DNA of 64,000 nucleotides from positions 1 to 64,000 of the forward strand of contig JAKSYS010000223.1 of the NCBI GenBank assembly GCA_022925895.1. The letters run 5' to 3'. The notes below the pieces were generated by a model that was not told where the DNA came from, ran no database searches, and saw nothing but the letters and a program-made list of their open reading frames with translations. Made by a program: the position numbers and the translations under genes. This DNA is from Fragilaria crotonensis (Eukaryota > Bacillariophyta > Fragilariophyceae > Fragilariales > Fragilariaceae). Below are positions 1 through 11,208 of this stretch, piece after piece. Each line of letters begins with the position of its first letter. The first letter of the stretch is position 1.

Positions 1-2481
1 TTGCTGCAATCAAACATACAACTCACTCCATGGTCCAACACCACCCACACCACATCAAATCAACTTTGTCACCCATCAACAACATCATTCCCAACTCCAC
101 AAGATGATGACCATCTACTTCCAAGAATGCAATGAAGATCTACCAACTATTGATCCCATTCACTCTGCCATGATGAATTGACAACTCTCCCAGCAACAAT
201 TCACAAGCCAACCCCAGGAACCTGTGGACAAATACCTTCCAGAACCTCAGTCTCTCAAAGCTGTCCTCAAACTTGATGATAATGTCCGCAATGCTTGGCT
301 ACATGCAATCAAAATGGAGATCAAGAACCTCATTGACCATGATACTTTCATCCTTGGACAAACTCCACACAAAGATGAACTCATTATCCCAGTCAAACTT
401 GTACTCAAAGCAAACAAACTGCAACTGGAAAACTTGACAAACTAAAGCTCGCCTTGTCGCCGAGGCGACCTGGAGAGCGTCTCCTGAAAAGAGTCAAAGC
501 CATCAACCAACAACGACTCCTTGAACAACGTCAAGAAATTGCTGAATCTACCAATTCACCTGGCACTCAAAACCTATACCTGTTGAACCACTCATGTATG
601 AAGACACCTGGTCACCCTGTGCATCTGCAAGAGGGGTCAAACTATTCATTGCAACCATCTGTGCATCCAGAAGAAGTGTCAAGAGTGCTGACTTCATTGG
701 TGCCTACCTCCAAGCCAAAGTTATTGGCCGCCACTTTGTGAAACTGCCATTGGAATACGCCTATCACTTCCCTGAATACGCTAAATTCTTTGGCTCCCCA
801 ATGTTACTGAACAAAGGAATCTACGGTCTCGTCTACTCTGGCAAATATTGGAACATTGAATTTTCGGAATGGCTCTACTCCCAAGGCTTTATCCAATCTC
901 CTTCCGAACCGTCTTATTTTGTCCGTCGACAAACACAATCAATGGCTCCGTCTCCTATTTTTCGTCGATGATATGCTCGCTGGAAGCAACAATTCCATCG
1001 AAAAACAATTTGAAGATTCCGTCCGCAATCGCTTCGATGTCAAATTCCTCGGCCCTGCGCAATGGTTCCTCCAAATGCGTATCCACAAACATTCCGACTC
1101 AAGCTATACTCTGGATCAACACCGCTACGTTTTGAATACTCTCCAACGTTATGACCCGAATTCCGAATTCCCCGAACGCGATACCCCATTTCCTCCCGAC
1201 TACACCTTCAGCAAGGATAACCGTCCCGTAACCGCCTCTGACGTTACCCTCGTCGACCAAAAGCAACAACGCCTTCCCTTCCGCTCTGCTGTCTGCACTC
1301 TCCTCTACCTTGCATACAATACAAGAGCTGACATCCTATTTGCTGTCTGCAAACTTGCTAAAGCATGCATCTCCCTGGCATACCTGATTTTGAGCCCTAT
1401 CTTGGCTCATCGGCTATCTCGCCGCCGCCCCTACTACGCTCTCAAATTCTACCCGATGGCACTTCAAATCCCATCTATGACATCTGCCTTCACCATCGTA
1501 TCCCATACTCGATCTCACCGTTTCTCCGACGCCAGCTGGCAAGACTGCCCTGACACTGGCCGTTCCACTGTTGGATACATGATCTTCTACAATGGTGCCC
1601 TCATTGAAGCCAATTCTACAATGCCTACTGTTGCAATGTCTACTTCTGAAGCTGAATACATGGCCGCATGTTCTGCCACAATGGCCACAGCTCACATCCG
1701 TGCTTCTCACGATATGCTCTATCTTGGCACCAAACAATGGCGTGAATCAACCCAACGTCTTCCTTCCATACCTGCCATCCTCATGATTGACAATGAAGCC
1801 ACCGTCCAAATCGCAAAGAATGGAAAACTCACTCGCAAGACGCGACACATCGAACGCCGCTTCCACTTCGTCCGTCAAGGCCAGCAAGACGGCATTCACC
1901 AACTTCATTGGATTCCTGTGACTCTCAACTTGCCGACATCCTCACCAAAACCCAACACTCCGGCAAAATCGATCCTCACCTCACCAAAATCTTCTGCGTT
2001 CTCCCCGACCACATGCTTTCATCACGGGACCAGAGATCTGATCCAAGAGGGTGTTAGGAATCTACCGTCACTCTGTCACACTGTCTCTCGTATTACTGTA
2101 AGGTTAAACACCATACGGTAATACAATAGACAGTCCATTATTTTTCTTAGTCTGTCCGTGACCCGTTCCCGTAGAATGCTACGGATCAGAACCTGGTACT
2201 ACCGGTCTGCAACACAAAACTATTTGAATTTACTTCCTATGTAATTCAAATCATGAGTGTTGTTGATAACTTCAACAACACTCTTTTTACTATGGACAAC
2301 ACTTCCCAAACACCGCTCAGGAAGTGGGACTAAGACAACACTTCATTTGTGAGACTCCAACTAATGTTGCAAGTCTCACCTTCACTTTTCATCTCTATTT
2401 CATCTTATAATTTCCACAAACCAAAAACAGTAAAGGCCTTTACTACTTAATTTCCTACATTTCTACATCCTTGTATCAACA
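1..2481 (+). mobile_element. Ty1/copia retrotransposon, broken 3' portion with its 3' LTR
   Basis: This is the downstream part of a Ty1/copia (CoDi-like) element whose 5' end lies outside the window. Reverse transcriptase remnants occupy roughly 230-1130, including a sequence of the FVDDM type near 960. A copia-type RNase H follows at roughly 1290-1960, with the family signature around the MSTSEAEYMAA stretch near 1640. A purine-rich tract at 2043-2051 comes directly before the LTR. The element is clearly broken, with several breaks, and is probably old compared with the two copia elements later in the window. No target duplication can be checked because the left end is missing. Confidence 0.85.
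2052..2481 (+). repeat. 3' LTR of the copia fragment
   Basis: The LTR begins TGTTAGG after a polypurine tract and ends TCAACA, which gives the usual TG...CA ends, about 430 bp. A perfect 12-bp inverted repeat with a 5-nt loop lies at 2255-2266 and 2272-2283 and may form a hairpin in the transcript. With no 5' LTR in the window, the right boundary rests only on the terminal dinucleotides. Confidence 0.55.
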
Positions 2482-2764
2482 AATCTACCGCCATGGTGTA
2501 TGTCTACAAAACACCATCGCCTAAAGCTGGACGATCCGTCAGGTTCGCTTCCTCACCCGTCAAGTCCAACGTTAGACTTCAAGGTCCTACTAACCTTAAG
2601 TCTACCATCGGCCAGTACTCGTGCACCGATCACACGAACACTGTCAGTCTCCAAGTAGTACAAATACTGGTACTGTAGACTGTACACTACATTTGGACCG
2701 ATGCACCTCTCTCCTGTTCTTTTGCGGACGTCGGACGTGCGGCTTGTGGCGTACCGTATGGTTT
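2482..2764. other. Short spacer with a small uncertain ORF
   Basis: An ATG in a good context (CCGCCATGG) at 2493 opens a 61-codon frame ending at 2678, rich in Ser, Lys and Thr, just after the LTR. It has no recognisable domain. It could be the remnant of a host gene cut by the retrotransposon, or chance. I see no other feature in this spacer. Confidence 0.2.
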
Positions 2765-3060
2765 CGATTAGAATGCAAAGAAATGACGTCAAGCATGACG
2801 TCACAGTACTGACCCTTTCACGTGCTACCTACGGTGAAACAGTACTCCAGTAAGGCAGTAACATAACCAGAGCATGCTGATTGGTACGGGAGGTTCCGGA
2901 ATATTTGCTTTTACCCCAATTTTTCTTTCATTTTACAATTACTTTTTCCAAAACCGTTTCCTTTTTTCTGCGTTCCACGACTCCGACAAACCCGCACTTC
3001 CAACTAAATTGAAAACGTGAATCGGATTTGTAGGCCGAATACGGATCAATACATATTCAT

Positions 3061-3190
3061 AGAAACCCCAGAAGAAAAAAAGAGAAAAGAGGAGAAACAA
3101 AAAATACTGGAAGAAATTAGGAGAAAATAGGAGAAAGAAAAAAGGCCAAGAAGAAAATAGGAGAAAATAGGAGTAAAAAGGAGAAGCTCC
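3061..3190 (+). repeat. Purine-rich decamer array, left subterminal
   Basis: An irregular array of a GGAGAAAATA-like decamer on the plus strand, nearly free of pyrimidines apart from T. A matching array in the same orientation lies at 6385-6480 near the other end of the Harbinger-like element. Subterminal repeats of this kind often act as transposase binding regions; that role is inference here. Confidence 0.6.
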
Positions 3191-3504
3191 ACTGGCGCAT
3201 TTGGAGAAGAGCTAGTCACGGGCCGAAATGGGCTTTTAGACCCTCGTGTACCTCGCAACCAGAAACTTGCCACCCTATTTTGATTCAACAGTTGGTGGTC
3301 AGTTGACACATGACACATGACACATGACACATGATCCGTTCAAAACTAAAACCAACGAATCGTATTGCTTTTCACGCTGTAGCGCTACCTACTACCATTT
3401 CCTGGTGGATCGTGAACGTGACACTTGCAACATGAAAAAACTCAAACATGAGACAAGATGAGTAATGTTGTACAGAATGATCACAACACCCTCAACGCGA
3501 AGAA

Positions 3505-4610
3505 ATGAATCGCATCTTCGAAGTTGATGAGATGCTTCGAATTGGTTTGGATTGGGCAGGCTTTGACGCCAGTCGACAACGTACTGTGAATCGAGATACT
3601 AATGTTCGGCGTTTCCAATCTTATTTTGGGTCATCTCCACTAGTTTGTTTAGCTATTTGGAAAGACTTGGTGACATCAGACATTCAAGAGGCTCGCATTC
3701 ATGCATCCTGGAACAAGCGCAACTCTTGACAAGTTTCTATTGACCCTCTACTTTTTGAAAGGCTACCCGACTGAAGAGAAATTGGCTGCGCATTCTAAAA
3801 TGTGTGAAAAGGTGGCACGCAAGTGGGTTTGGATCTTCGCACGCAAGCTTCAGGCGTTAAAAACGAAAAAGGTAAGTGGGCTGCTGCGATTATTACTACG
3901 TTACTGGTCAATTCTTCTTGCGCCATTCTAGTCTAGTACAGACCTCATTCTGCCCGTGTTCCTCCTGGTTTTAGATTGTATGGCCAGAGCGGTGGACACG
4001 AATTGGAGACGCCGATGAAATCTTCTTGTACTCCGTTGATGGAGTCCATTGTAGGACGAACGAAGCCATTCATCCTACGTTGGCAAAGAACACAAAGTTG
4101 TTCTCCCATAAATTCAACCAAGCCGGCGTTGGGTACGAACTCGCCGTGTCACTTCGTGAGAACGCCCTAGTGTGGATGAACGGTCCCTTTGTGGCATCAA
4201 AACACGATGTCACGATCTTCAGAGAAAATGGACTGAAAGACAAAACCCCAAACAGTAAGAAGGGCATTGCAGACAAAGGATATCAAGGAGAGAAGGACAT
4301 TTTGTGTACACCGAACTCACAGGATACTCCCGAGCTTCGGAAATTCAAGGTGAGTAAGACAGTGCTGCAGTGGTCGTCATCATTTGCAGTTCCCGAAACT
4401 CACATAACATGATGCGAAATGACACCAATCGATCATCATCAGACCCGAGCACGAGCCAGGCATGAGACTTTCAATGCTCGGATCAAAAATTTTGCCTGCC
4501 TTGATTCAAGATTCCGACATGGAATCAGCAAACACAAAATCTGTTTTGAGGCCGTGTGTGTGATTGTTCAATATCAACTTGAAAACGGAGCTCCTCTTTT
4601 TGACTTGTAA
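3505..4610 (+). pseudogene. Harbinger-type DDE transposase (DDE_Tnp_4), two introns, one frame break
   Basis: This encodes a PIF/Harbinger-type transposase that would cut and rejoin the element's ends. Three exons are visible. The first ends at 3871, followed by a 103-nt GT-AG intron (3872-3974). The second is 3975-4349. A second intron at 4350-4442 precedes the last exon, 4443-4610. Family blocks are clear: LYFLKGYPTEE and RKWVW in exon 1, SVDGVHCRTNE (first acidic residue) and FSHKFNQAGVGYE at the start of exon 2, ADKGYQGE (second acidic residue) near its end, and RARHETFNARIK (the Glu) with FRHGISKH in exon 3. Exon 1 changes reading frame near 3700 without a convincing intron, so the copy is probably inactive unless that is a sequencing error. 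It converges on the accessory ORF. Confidence 0.75.
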
Positions 4611-4869
4611 TTAGGCAGCCAGCACTGTGCAAATGGCTACAAACGCACCATGATCTCCAATGAAATCTGCCATTCGTAATCATGATTGAGGAGGTTACTA
4701 GCTAGGTCTATTGCTAACTACTAGATATTATCCGATACTCTTGCGATTCTATTCCTCCTTTGTGACACTAAGTTGTTTGGCATCGACGTCATCCTCCTGG
4801 CTTCCCAAAATTGCTGCTGCACTTTTGATGGCGCTGTCTTCATGATACCGCTTCAAGTGTCCTCCCTCG

Positions 4870-5655
4870 TCATCCTTCAGGGAGTTCAGCGGGTTCCTGA
4901 ATGTTGGGAGTTGCTAGCTCCATCTTCAGGCCAGATAGTTTGCACGGAGTATAACGTTCCAACTCATCCGACGATCCCTCCGCCGACGATGTGTCATAGA
5001 CCATACCATCAGAGTTGTAACTAAGTGGGTCACTTGAATCACCATCTGGGATAGACGAGGACGAGGGCGATTCAGAGTTCTTGCGATTAGCCTTCCCACG
5101 CCCTCGATCGTCGCCCCACGACAGCGAAGCTGACGAGCAAGAGCCTCTCTTGTCACTGGACGAGGCTTCACCGGCGTATCCGGCATTCGTTCCGCTGCCA
5201 CTGGAATGATCGGGTTCGTACACGTCCAACCGTCTGACCTTTGGTTTGTGAGAAGAGTCGGCTGCAGGACTACGAAGGCGCTTTCGTTTCTTCAAACGCG
5301 ACTCGTCTGCTGATTGTTCAGCAGAGTTATCTGCGTTACTCCCCGAAGGGTCATCCTCCCCCGAGGTGGGGGCAGACGTGTTGTTGAGCGTGCTGGCCGT
5401 GACTTGTGCTGCTTCGTCGTGCCCAGAAGAAAAGGAAGATGAAGAGAATGTGGCTGATGAGTCCCCTGATTCATGTCGCTTTGGTGCAGCGCGAACCCCG
5501 CTGACACTGGCTGCATGTACCGGTGGCACTCTCGTGCGTTCGTCGATTTCCGCGGATGATGGCATGAATCGCCATCGGTCACTCGTCACAGAGTCAATCC
5601 CCCCAGACTTTGCATCTAACGATCGATGTTGCTCGTGTTGTTCTCCTTCTGACAT
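4870..5655 (-). CDS. Ser-rich nuclear-type accessory protein of the Harbinger-like element
   Basis: An intact 261-codon frame on the strand opposite the transposase, with tail-to-tail layout and about 260 bp between stops. The protein is low-complexity, rich in Ser, Asp and Glu. It has a basic cluster KKRKRLRSP near the middle that could be a nuclear localisation signal, and a second basic patch, KPKVRRLD. I see no Myb/SANT domain of the kind usual in the second Harbinger protein, so homology to it is unproven. The start at 5655 is the only well-placed Met. It could also be a host gene captured between the arms. The function is unknown. Confidence 0.5.
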   Translation of the reverse strand: MSEGEQHEQHRSLDAKSGGIDSVTSDRWRFMPSSAEIDERTRVPPVHAASVSGVRAAPKRHESGDSSATFSSSSFSSGHDEAAQVTASTLNNTSAPTSGEDDPSGSNADNSAEQSADESRLKKRKRLRSPAADSSHKPKVRRLDVYEPDHSSGSGTNAGYAGEASSSDKRGSCSSASLSWGDDRGRGKANRKNSESPSSSSIPDGDSSDPLSYNSDGMVYDTSSAEGSSDELERYTPCKLSGLKMELATPNIQEPAELPEG

Positions 5656-5993
5656 CGATCAGAGCCCGGATGTCAACAAAATTCTGCCATCTAGGGTCGA
5701 TCGCCAGGCATACCCACATCCCACTGCAGCAACAACCGGCCCGCACATCCCATCGGCAGCCTTCCGTTGCCCCACTAGAAGTCTCCAGCCGCAATGAACT
5801 TTGCACACGGGAATCGATGTGGCCCGAGTTCTCCGTGCAGTCGATTCTTGAGGAGTCGATCGACTCGCTCGAAGATGAATACACCCAACGACACGGCACC
5901 CCGAAAATGAAGCATTCCGCCATCCACGCGTTTCGTTCGCAGTCGCCTTTGAGGACGACCCGGCAAGCCACCATCCAACCGGCACTTTGTCCC

Positions 5994-6201
5994 CATCCCC
6001 ACCGTCCCTCGCGATCAACAAAACAGACAATCAACCCGCTATCTTGGCGGGGACCGTGCAGTTGTCATCGACAAGGAGAGAAGCAGCGAAGACGAAGATC
6101 CAAACGGCAATTCATCCTCATCCCCACCGTCCCTCGCAATCAACAAAACAGACAATCAACCCGCTATCTTGGCGGGGACCGTGCAGTTGTCATCGACGAA
6201 A
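5994..6201. repeat. Two-copy direct repeat, period 125 bp
   Basis: A block of about 83 bp at 5994-6076 recurs at 6119-6201 with one or two differences. The copies are separated by about 42 bp of unique sequence. The repeat lies inside the Harbinger-like element, upstream of the accessory ORF's start, and could belong to its promoter. Confidence 0.8.
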
Positions 6202-6384
6202 TTCTAGTTGTGTGTGGTTGTGTTGCGTGTCGAGTGTACGAAGTCGTGGATTTCTGTTTAATTATGTACGAGTACTACTAGGTACGGTAAATCCACGGTG
6301 CACCACGTTGAAAGAGGGCGTTCCCGTGTTCCGAGGTCGAGTTCGCCTCAACGAAACTAAAATTCAAGTGCTTGCAACGGAGTA

Positions 6385-6480
6385 AGAAAAAAGGAGAAAA
6401 TAGGAGAAAATAGGAGAAGGCGATGAGAAGAAAGGAGAAATTAGGAGAAATTAGGAGAAAAGTGAAGAAGTTGAAATTTG
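6385..6480 (+). repeat. Purine-rich decamer array, right subterminal
   Basis: A run of GGAGAAAATA/GGAGAAATTA units in the same orientation as the left array at 3061-3190. It lies about 230 bp inside the right arm of the Harbinger-like element. Confidence 0.6.
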
Positions 6481-6972
6481 CTGAAGTGGAACGAAGAAAA
6501 AAGGAGAAAGAAATCTGCGGAGTTTCTTCTCAATTAATAGAGTAAAAACCGTCATCTGGGAGAAAGAAGATTGTCCATTGTACCTCAGTTTCAACAAATG
6601 CTGTCCGGCCATTAGCAAATCTATCGAACCTGTCCAGGAAATCTTATCCACGTAGCAGTCCTGTAGAAGAAATACTAAGATAGAAGATGAAATTCCGGAA
6701 CCTCCGGCTTGACGTCATTTCCTTGCATTCTAATCGGATCCCGTATGTACAGTACGTATGTAGGAGCATCCATAGTCTTTAGTCGTTTGGGTCTTCGTGT
6801 TTTTCAGAAGCCGTACTGGCATCCATGATCCCTGCGCTACCGCTGCTCACCGTCATACCAGTACAGAATCTTTCAGGTCATTGTCCTTGACGCCTTTTTT
6901 CCATCTCGCATCACAAGTTCCTTTATTCCACATAACCTTGTACGAAAGTTCATACTTTGCACATCTCACATC

Positions 6973-7452
6973 ATGTCCGCCGACGGTCTCAACACAATGG
7001 CATCCACCTTCATCCCTGGTGGGAGTACAGCGAGCTCGGAGCAGCCCTTTGATGACTCGTTTGCTCAGTATGCCCAAATGATGGATGACATTGAAGCCGA
7101 AGTTGAGGCCGAAGATGCCAACATTATGGTTCCGCCTCCAACTCCTATAACCGATACATCGGCATTGCCAGCACATTTGGCACGTCATGCGGCCGAATTT
7201 TGGTATCCAGAATGCCGTGACTGTCAGTGTTGCAATGGATATAAGAATGGATGTTCCTGCTGTCAGACCAACGGAGGAGTCTGCCGTTGCACCGGTACTT
7301 CAGGATCATGGCAACCAGCAGCTCCAGGAAACGTCAATATCGATAGTGTTCCATATGGAGGCGAGAGCGGGAGTGGCAAACCTCTGTGTAAATTCTTTCA
7401 ATCGCCAGGAGGATGCCGATTCGGCGATGGATGTCGCTTTGGGCATGTGTAG
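6973..7452 (+). CDS. Small CCCH zinc-finger protein
   Basis: An intact 159-aa single-exon gene ending in a canonical CCCH finger, C-x8-C-x5-C-x3-H (CKFFQSPGGC...C...H), at about residues 139-158. CCCH fingers usually bind RNA in mRNA turnover or processing, so an RNA-binding role is likely. Before the finger is a Cys cluster (about residues 79-108, CRDCQCCNGY...CSCC...CRC) that may bind another metal ion. The N-terminal 60 residues are acidic and low-complexity. The start at 6973 follows a plausible 5' leader. The promoter abuts the right arm of the Harbinger-like element, which contains a TGACGTCA-like sequence, so the transposon may contribute regulatory DNA (inference). Confidence 0.75.
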   Translation: MSADGLNTMASTFIPGGSTASSEQPFDDSFAQYAQMMDDIEAEVEAEDANIMVPPPTPITDTSALPAHLARHAAEFWYPECRDCQCCNGYKNGCSCCQTNGGVCRCTGTSGSWQPAAPGNVNIDSVPYGGESGSGKPLCKFFQSPGGCRFGDGCRFGHV

Positions 7453-7826
7453 AGATGAGGCATGGCCGACGCATGGTGCGGATTGTTCCATATGGTGGAC
7501 GAGGTTTATTCCATATTCCATACAACATAATATCTATAGCTGTGAGTTTTTGTTATCCCCTTGCTTCTTACTGGAATAGTGCTTCATACGGCGTGATCGA
7601 ACTCCCCTCGTCCGTGATGCTCGTTGTATGTTCTCAGCGGTGCCAGCTGCTACCATAGTAGAACAGACAACATTATCAGACCATAGAAATTTAAGGCACG
7701 CATAAATCAAAAAAGTGGCGCCGTGATACAAAAATGATGTGATAGAGTACTGCATTGGGAACCAACGAAAGCAGGGTCGTCCGCAATACCCTTCCCATCG
7801 TCCCCCCTCCCCCCCCCTAACCCCGT

Positions 7827-10800
7827 CTAGAGAGTACAGAATCGACAGCATTGAACGGTGGGACACGTGGTGCCACCATAAAAGTCCTCTCCGCAGGACT
7901 GTCCTGGCTCACTCAACCTCAGTAGAGAAAAGCCCCAGAGACGGCAGACTTCCGTTGGAATCGTTCCAGTCAAATCGTTCACGGAAAGAACCAACTCTTT
8001 CAGGTTCGTTAGTCTGCCAAGTTCGGATGGGAGAGTGCCAGAAAAGTGGTTGCGCGCGAGGGTTAAGCTAGTCAGCTTTCCCATACTGCCAACTTCCGAC
8101 GGAATAGAACCTTCGAATTGATTGCCGTCCAATTTCATTAGCAACAAGCTCTTCAACAAGCTGATTTCACTTGGGATTGATCCAAAGAGGTTGTTCTGTT
8201 GCACATCTAGCTGCTGCAAACCGGTCAAGTTGGCCAGCTGGGAAGGAAATTCTCCACTCAAGTTTGAATCGGAGAAAGACAGCTCACTTAACTGACTGAG
8301 CTGCAAGACCTCCGTCGGAAATTGCTGCGCGTCATATGTATTCGATCCAATCGACAAAGTACCTGGCAGAAGAACGTGTTAGGTGCTTCAAACTGATGCT
8401 GTTAACAATGGATGTGCACTTACTGAGACTAGTCAATAGCCCTATTTCGGTGGGGATGAATCCAGTAAGCAAATTTTGGGATGCAGATAGGATCTCGAGA
8501 TTGAGACATTTGCTGAGCTCCACTGGAATTTCTCCTGACAGAGAATTCTGCTCGAGCTCCAGATTTTCAAGCCTCGAAAGGTTACCAAGTTCCGACGGAA
8601 GTTGGCCGTGGAGATTGTTTATGGAGAGGTCCAGTACGGCGAGGGAAGTCAGCAACCCGATTTCGCTAGGAATCGCCCCTGTCATCCTGGATGCAGTCAT
8701 TCGGAACTCATGCAAGCTCGTCAGATACGCTATGGCGGAGGGGATGGACCCACTCATCTCGTTTTGGCTGAGATCTAGGAAAGTCATTTTCGACAGGTTG
8801 CCAAGTTCGGCAGGCACCTCGCCTGTTAGCGAATTTGCACACAACGTAAGGGTCCCGAGAGCAGATAGAAGTCCCAATTCGGATGGAATTCTACCAGCTA
8901 GCCCATTGTCGTTGAGACTGATGCCAATGACCTCCTCTGGGTCAAGCTCGCAGGTCCGAGAGCTATTCTTCCCAATTTTGCACGAGAGTTTGCACGTGAC
9001 CCCTTCCCAATCACAAACGCTGCTGTCGGTCGCCCAATATGCAGCCTTGTTCCATTTGCTCGGACCAGCAGTGTTAAAGAACAAAGACGACAACACGTAG
9101 TTCGACAAGTAAATCTGTTGATTTGCGGATGCCATTGACAGGAGCCCCATATTGCCCGCAGAGCACGAATCAATTGATCCAACTCCTTGCAGCTCAAGCT
9201 CATTTTGAATGGCCTGGTATCGGCTTTGAACACAGGACGGGATGTCAGATACAACTCCATGTGCCTGGCACTGCTCCGCGAGCTTCAGATCGTAGACGCA
9301 ATCTCCACCTCCCGAACCCCCGCTTTGGCCTGTTTGACTCGAGTCAGTGTTTCCCTTTAACCCAACTACTAAACCCACGACAGCACCTACAACCACTGCA
9401 ACGACCAACGCGACCCCCAAGCGGCACGCCAACGACGAACCGCTTTTTCTTTCAGACAGTTGCTGTTGTTCCGGTCTGCGATCTTCGTCAAGGAACGTGG
9501 AAGCACCAAGCCCTGTTCGTTGTGATCGAGACTCGTACGTTAACTCCTGGCTAACTTGCAGCGATTGACACGATAAGATGTGATTGCGCGCCATTTCAAC
9601 GCTTCTGGCCTCCTCCAGCTGACGTTCAGATTCTGAAAGGTGCATCATTCTCTCTGAATACGTCACACTTTGATCGTCGCTGTCGTCGTCATCGCCATGG
9701 TTGCTTTGCCAGCCACCAGCCCTGTAGGCTCCTGGTAGCAAGGAATCTGTAGGCTCTAAAACTGGAGCATCTTTTGTAACACGCCGTGTAATGGTCGGAA
9801 GCGGCGTCTCACGAAAAAAAGCAGGCGGCGGCGGAATGTTGGAGTAGACAGAGTCCTGGTCCCAATTGGCCTCTGAGCCTCGCGCACTGTAATTGTTGGG
9901 TTCCGTGACATGTCCCTTGAGCAGAAGATCATCTTCCAAGCCGTAGAGCCTTTGCAGGCGGGAAGGATTGTTGATTCTCCCCTCCTCAGGAAATGGTAGA
10001 CTAATTCCTCCTGGATGTCGTAAAGGGTCATTATTGTCAAGCTGATCTGAATTTGCAGCATCCAGGGGTCGTGGTGTACCATATTTCGTCATGGTTCCTT
10101 CAATGGCGTAATTTAATCCAGCCGCTCCTTGCTGCGGCGGCGGGGACGCATCAGATTCAAACATGGTGCGATATGGTTGTCGAGGGGGACTTTTCGACGT
10201 CTTTCTCCCTTGTTGTTTCGATGTTGTCGTGGTTGCAGTGGTCATGGTTGTTTCGGAAAAATCCTGTGACGCAAATGACATGGACGCAACGGAACGTTTC
10301 GAAGAGGATTGCCTCGGCACTTTATTGTGAGGTAAACGCCTCGAAGTTCCGGGCTCCCACGAGTTGTGACGGTCGTCTTGCGAACGTGTGGACTGTTGCT
10401 GCGGCGGTGGCAGTGGGAGCGAACGTGCGGACGATGCTTTCACATCGTCATGTTGAGCGACAACAACTTCCTGCAATCCTTTTCTGCTTTTCATTTTTCG
10501 ACTGCTACTGCTGCTCTGATGGAGATCTTGAGCGTCACTTGCCGAATCCCCAGATTTTTCACGATTCATCTTGCGAGACGATGACCTTGTGCTTGTGACT
10601 CTCATCATCTTCTTGTCGTCATCCAGTTGTTTTTGTTGTTGATTCATTGATGATCGCACTTTATGATCTGTATTAACTTTCTGCGCAACAATTTCCTCCA
10701 TTTGGTGTATCGTCACAGGTCGTCTTGGTTTCAACTGTTGTAGTTGTTGTTCGTGTTGTTGCTGTTGTTCTTGCTCTTGATGTTGTTCTTGTTGGACGCT

Positions 10801-11208
10801 CTGCTGTTGGTTGCTTTGGTTGAAAGCGTTAATTTTTTTCGCAACTGCATCCTCCATTTGATTCAATTGCACCCGACGACTGCTGCTACTAGATCGGCGG
10901 CGAGATGATTTTCGTTTCTTGTGGTCTTTGTGCCTGTTGCTGTCGCCAAGAGCCACATGATTGTCATCATCATTATTATCATCATCATCACCGTCATGTT
11001 CATTACTACCGGGAGTCTCATTGGCGGTACTGCTGGTGTTGCGACTGGAACTTCTCTGCCGGCGGTGGTGCTTTTTCACTGAAATTCCCTGGGAAGAAAT
11101 CATCATGTCTAAATCGACTGCCGGTCGCAGCGCCACACTTTGAGAATAGGAGTGAAGCACCTCGATCGTGCGATTTTGGTCGGCGGATGATGATGCCGTG
11201 GATGCCAT
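7827..11208 (-). CDS. Diatom-type transmembrane LRR receptor-like protein, two exons
   Basis: Exon 1 is 11208-8424 and exon 2 is 8362-7827, joined across a 61-nt GT-AG intron (8363-8423). Together they encode about 1106 aa. The first ~590 residues are low-complexity: His/Asp runs, a poly-Gln stretch near residues 135-170, and many Ser and basic residues. One membrane segment follows at about 592-616 (Val/Ala/Gly-rich). Next comes a Cys-containing region with CDWEGVTC, the usual LRR N-cap, at about 735-745. About 12 plant-type LRRs (IPSELGxLxxLxxLxLxxNxLxG) follow. The C-terminal cap ends in clustered Cys (CPTVQCCRFC), typical of diatom LRR proteins. It is probably a surface sensor with a cytoplasmic N-terminus and no kinase domain. 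The ligand is unknown. Confidence 0.88.

Larger units (their letters stand above)
2765..6736. mobile_element. PIF/Harbinger-like DNA transposon, about 4 kb
   Basis: The element is bounded by inverted arms. Positions 2765-2793 match the reverse complement of 6708-6736 at 28 of 29 bases. A second inverted block, GGAGGTTCCGGAAT, lies inside it at 2889-2902 and 6692-6705. The left end carries about 95 extra bases between the two blocks, so the TIR is asymmetric. It includes a palindromic TGACGTCA at 2796-2803. Inside are a spliced DDE transposase (3505-4610, plus strand) and a convergent Ser-rich ORF (4870-5655, minus strand). This two-gene layout is known for Harbinger elements. No clean 3-bp target duplication can be assigned, so the exact ends are uncertain. 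Confidence 0.65.

Noticed and set aside
5610-6281. 223-codon plus-strand ORF over the tandem repeat in the Harbinger-like element
   Set aside because: It overlaps the repeat and the start of the accessory ORF and has low-complexity His/Pro/Arg composition without a domain.
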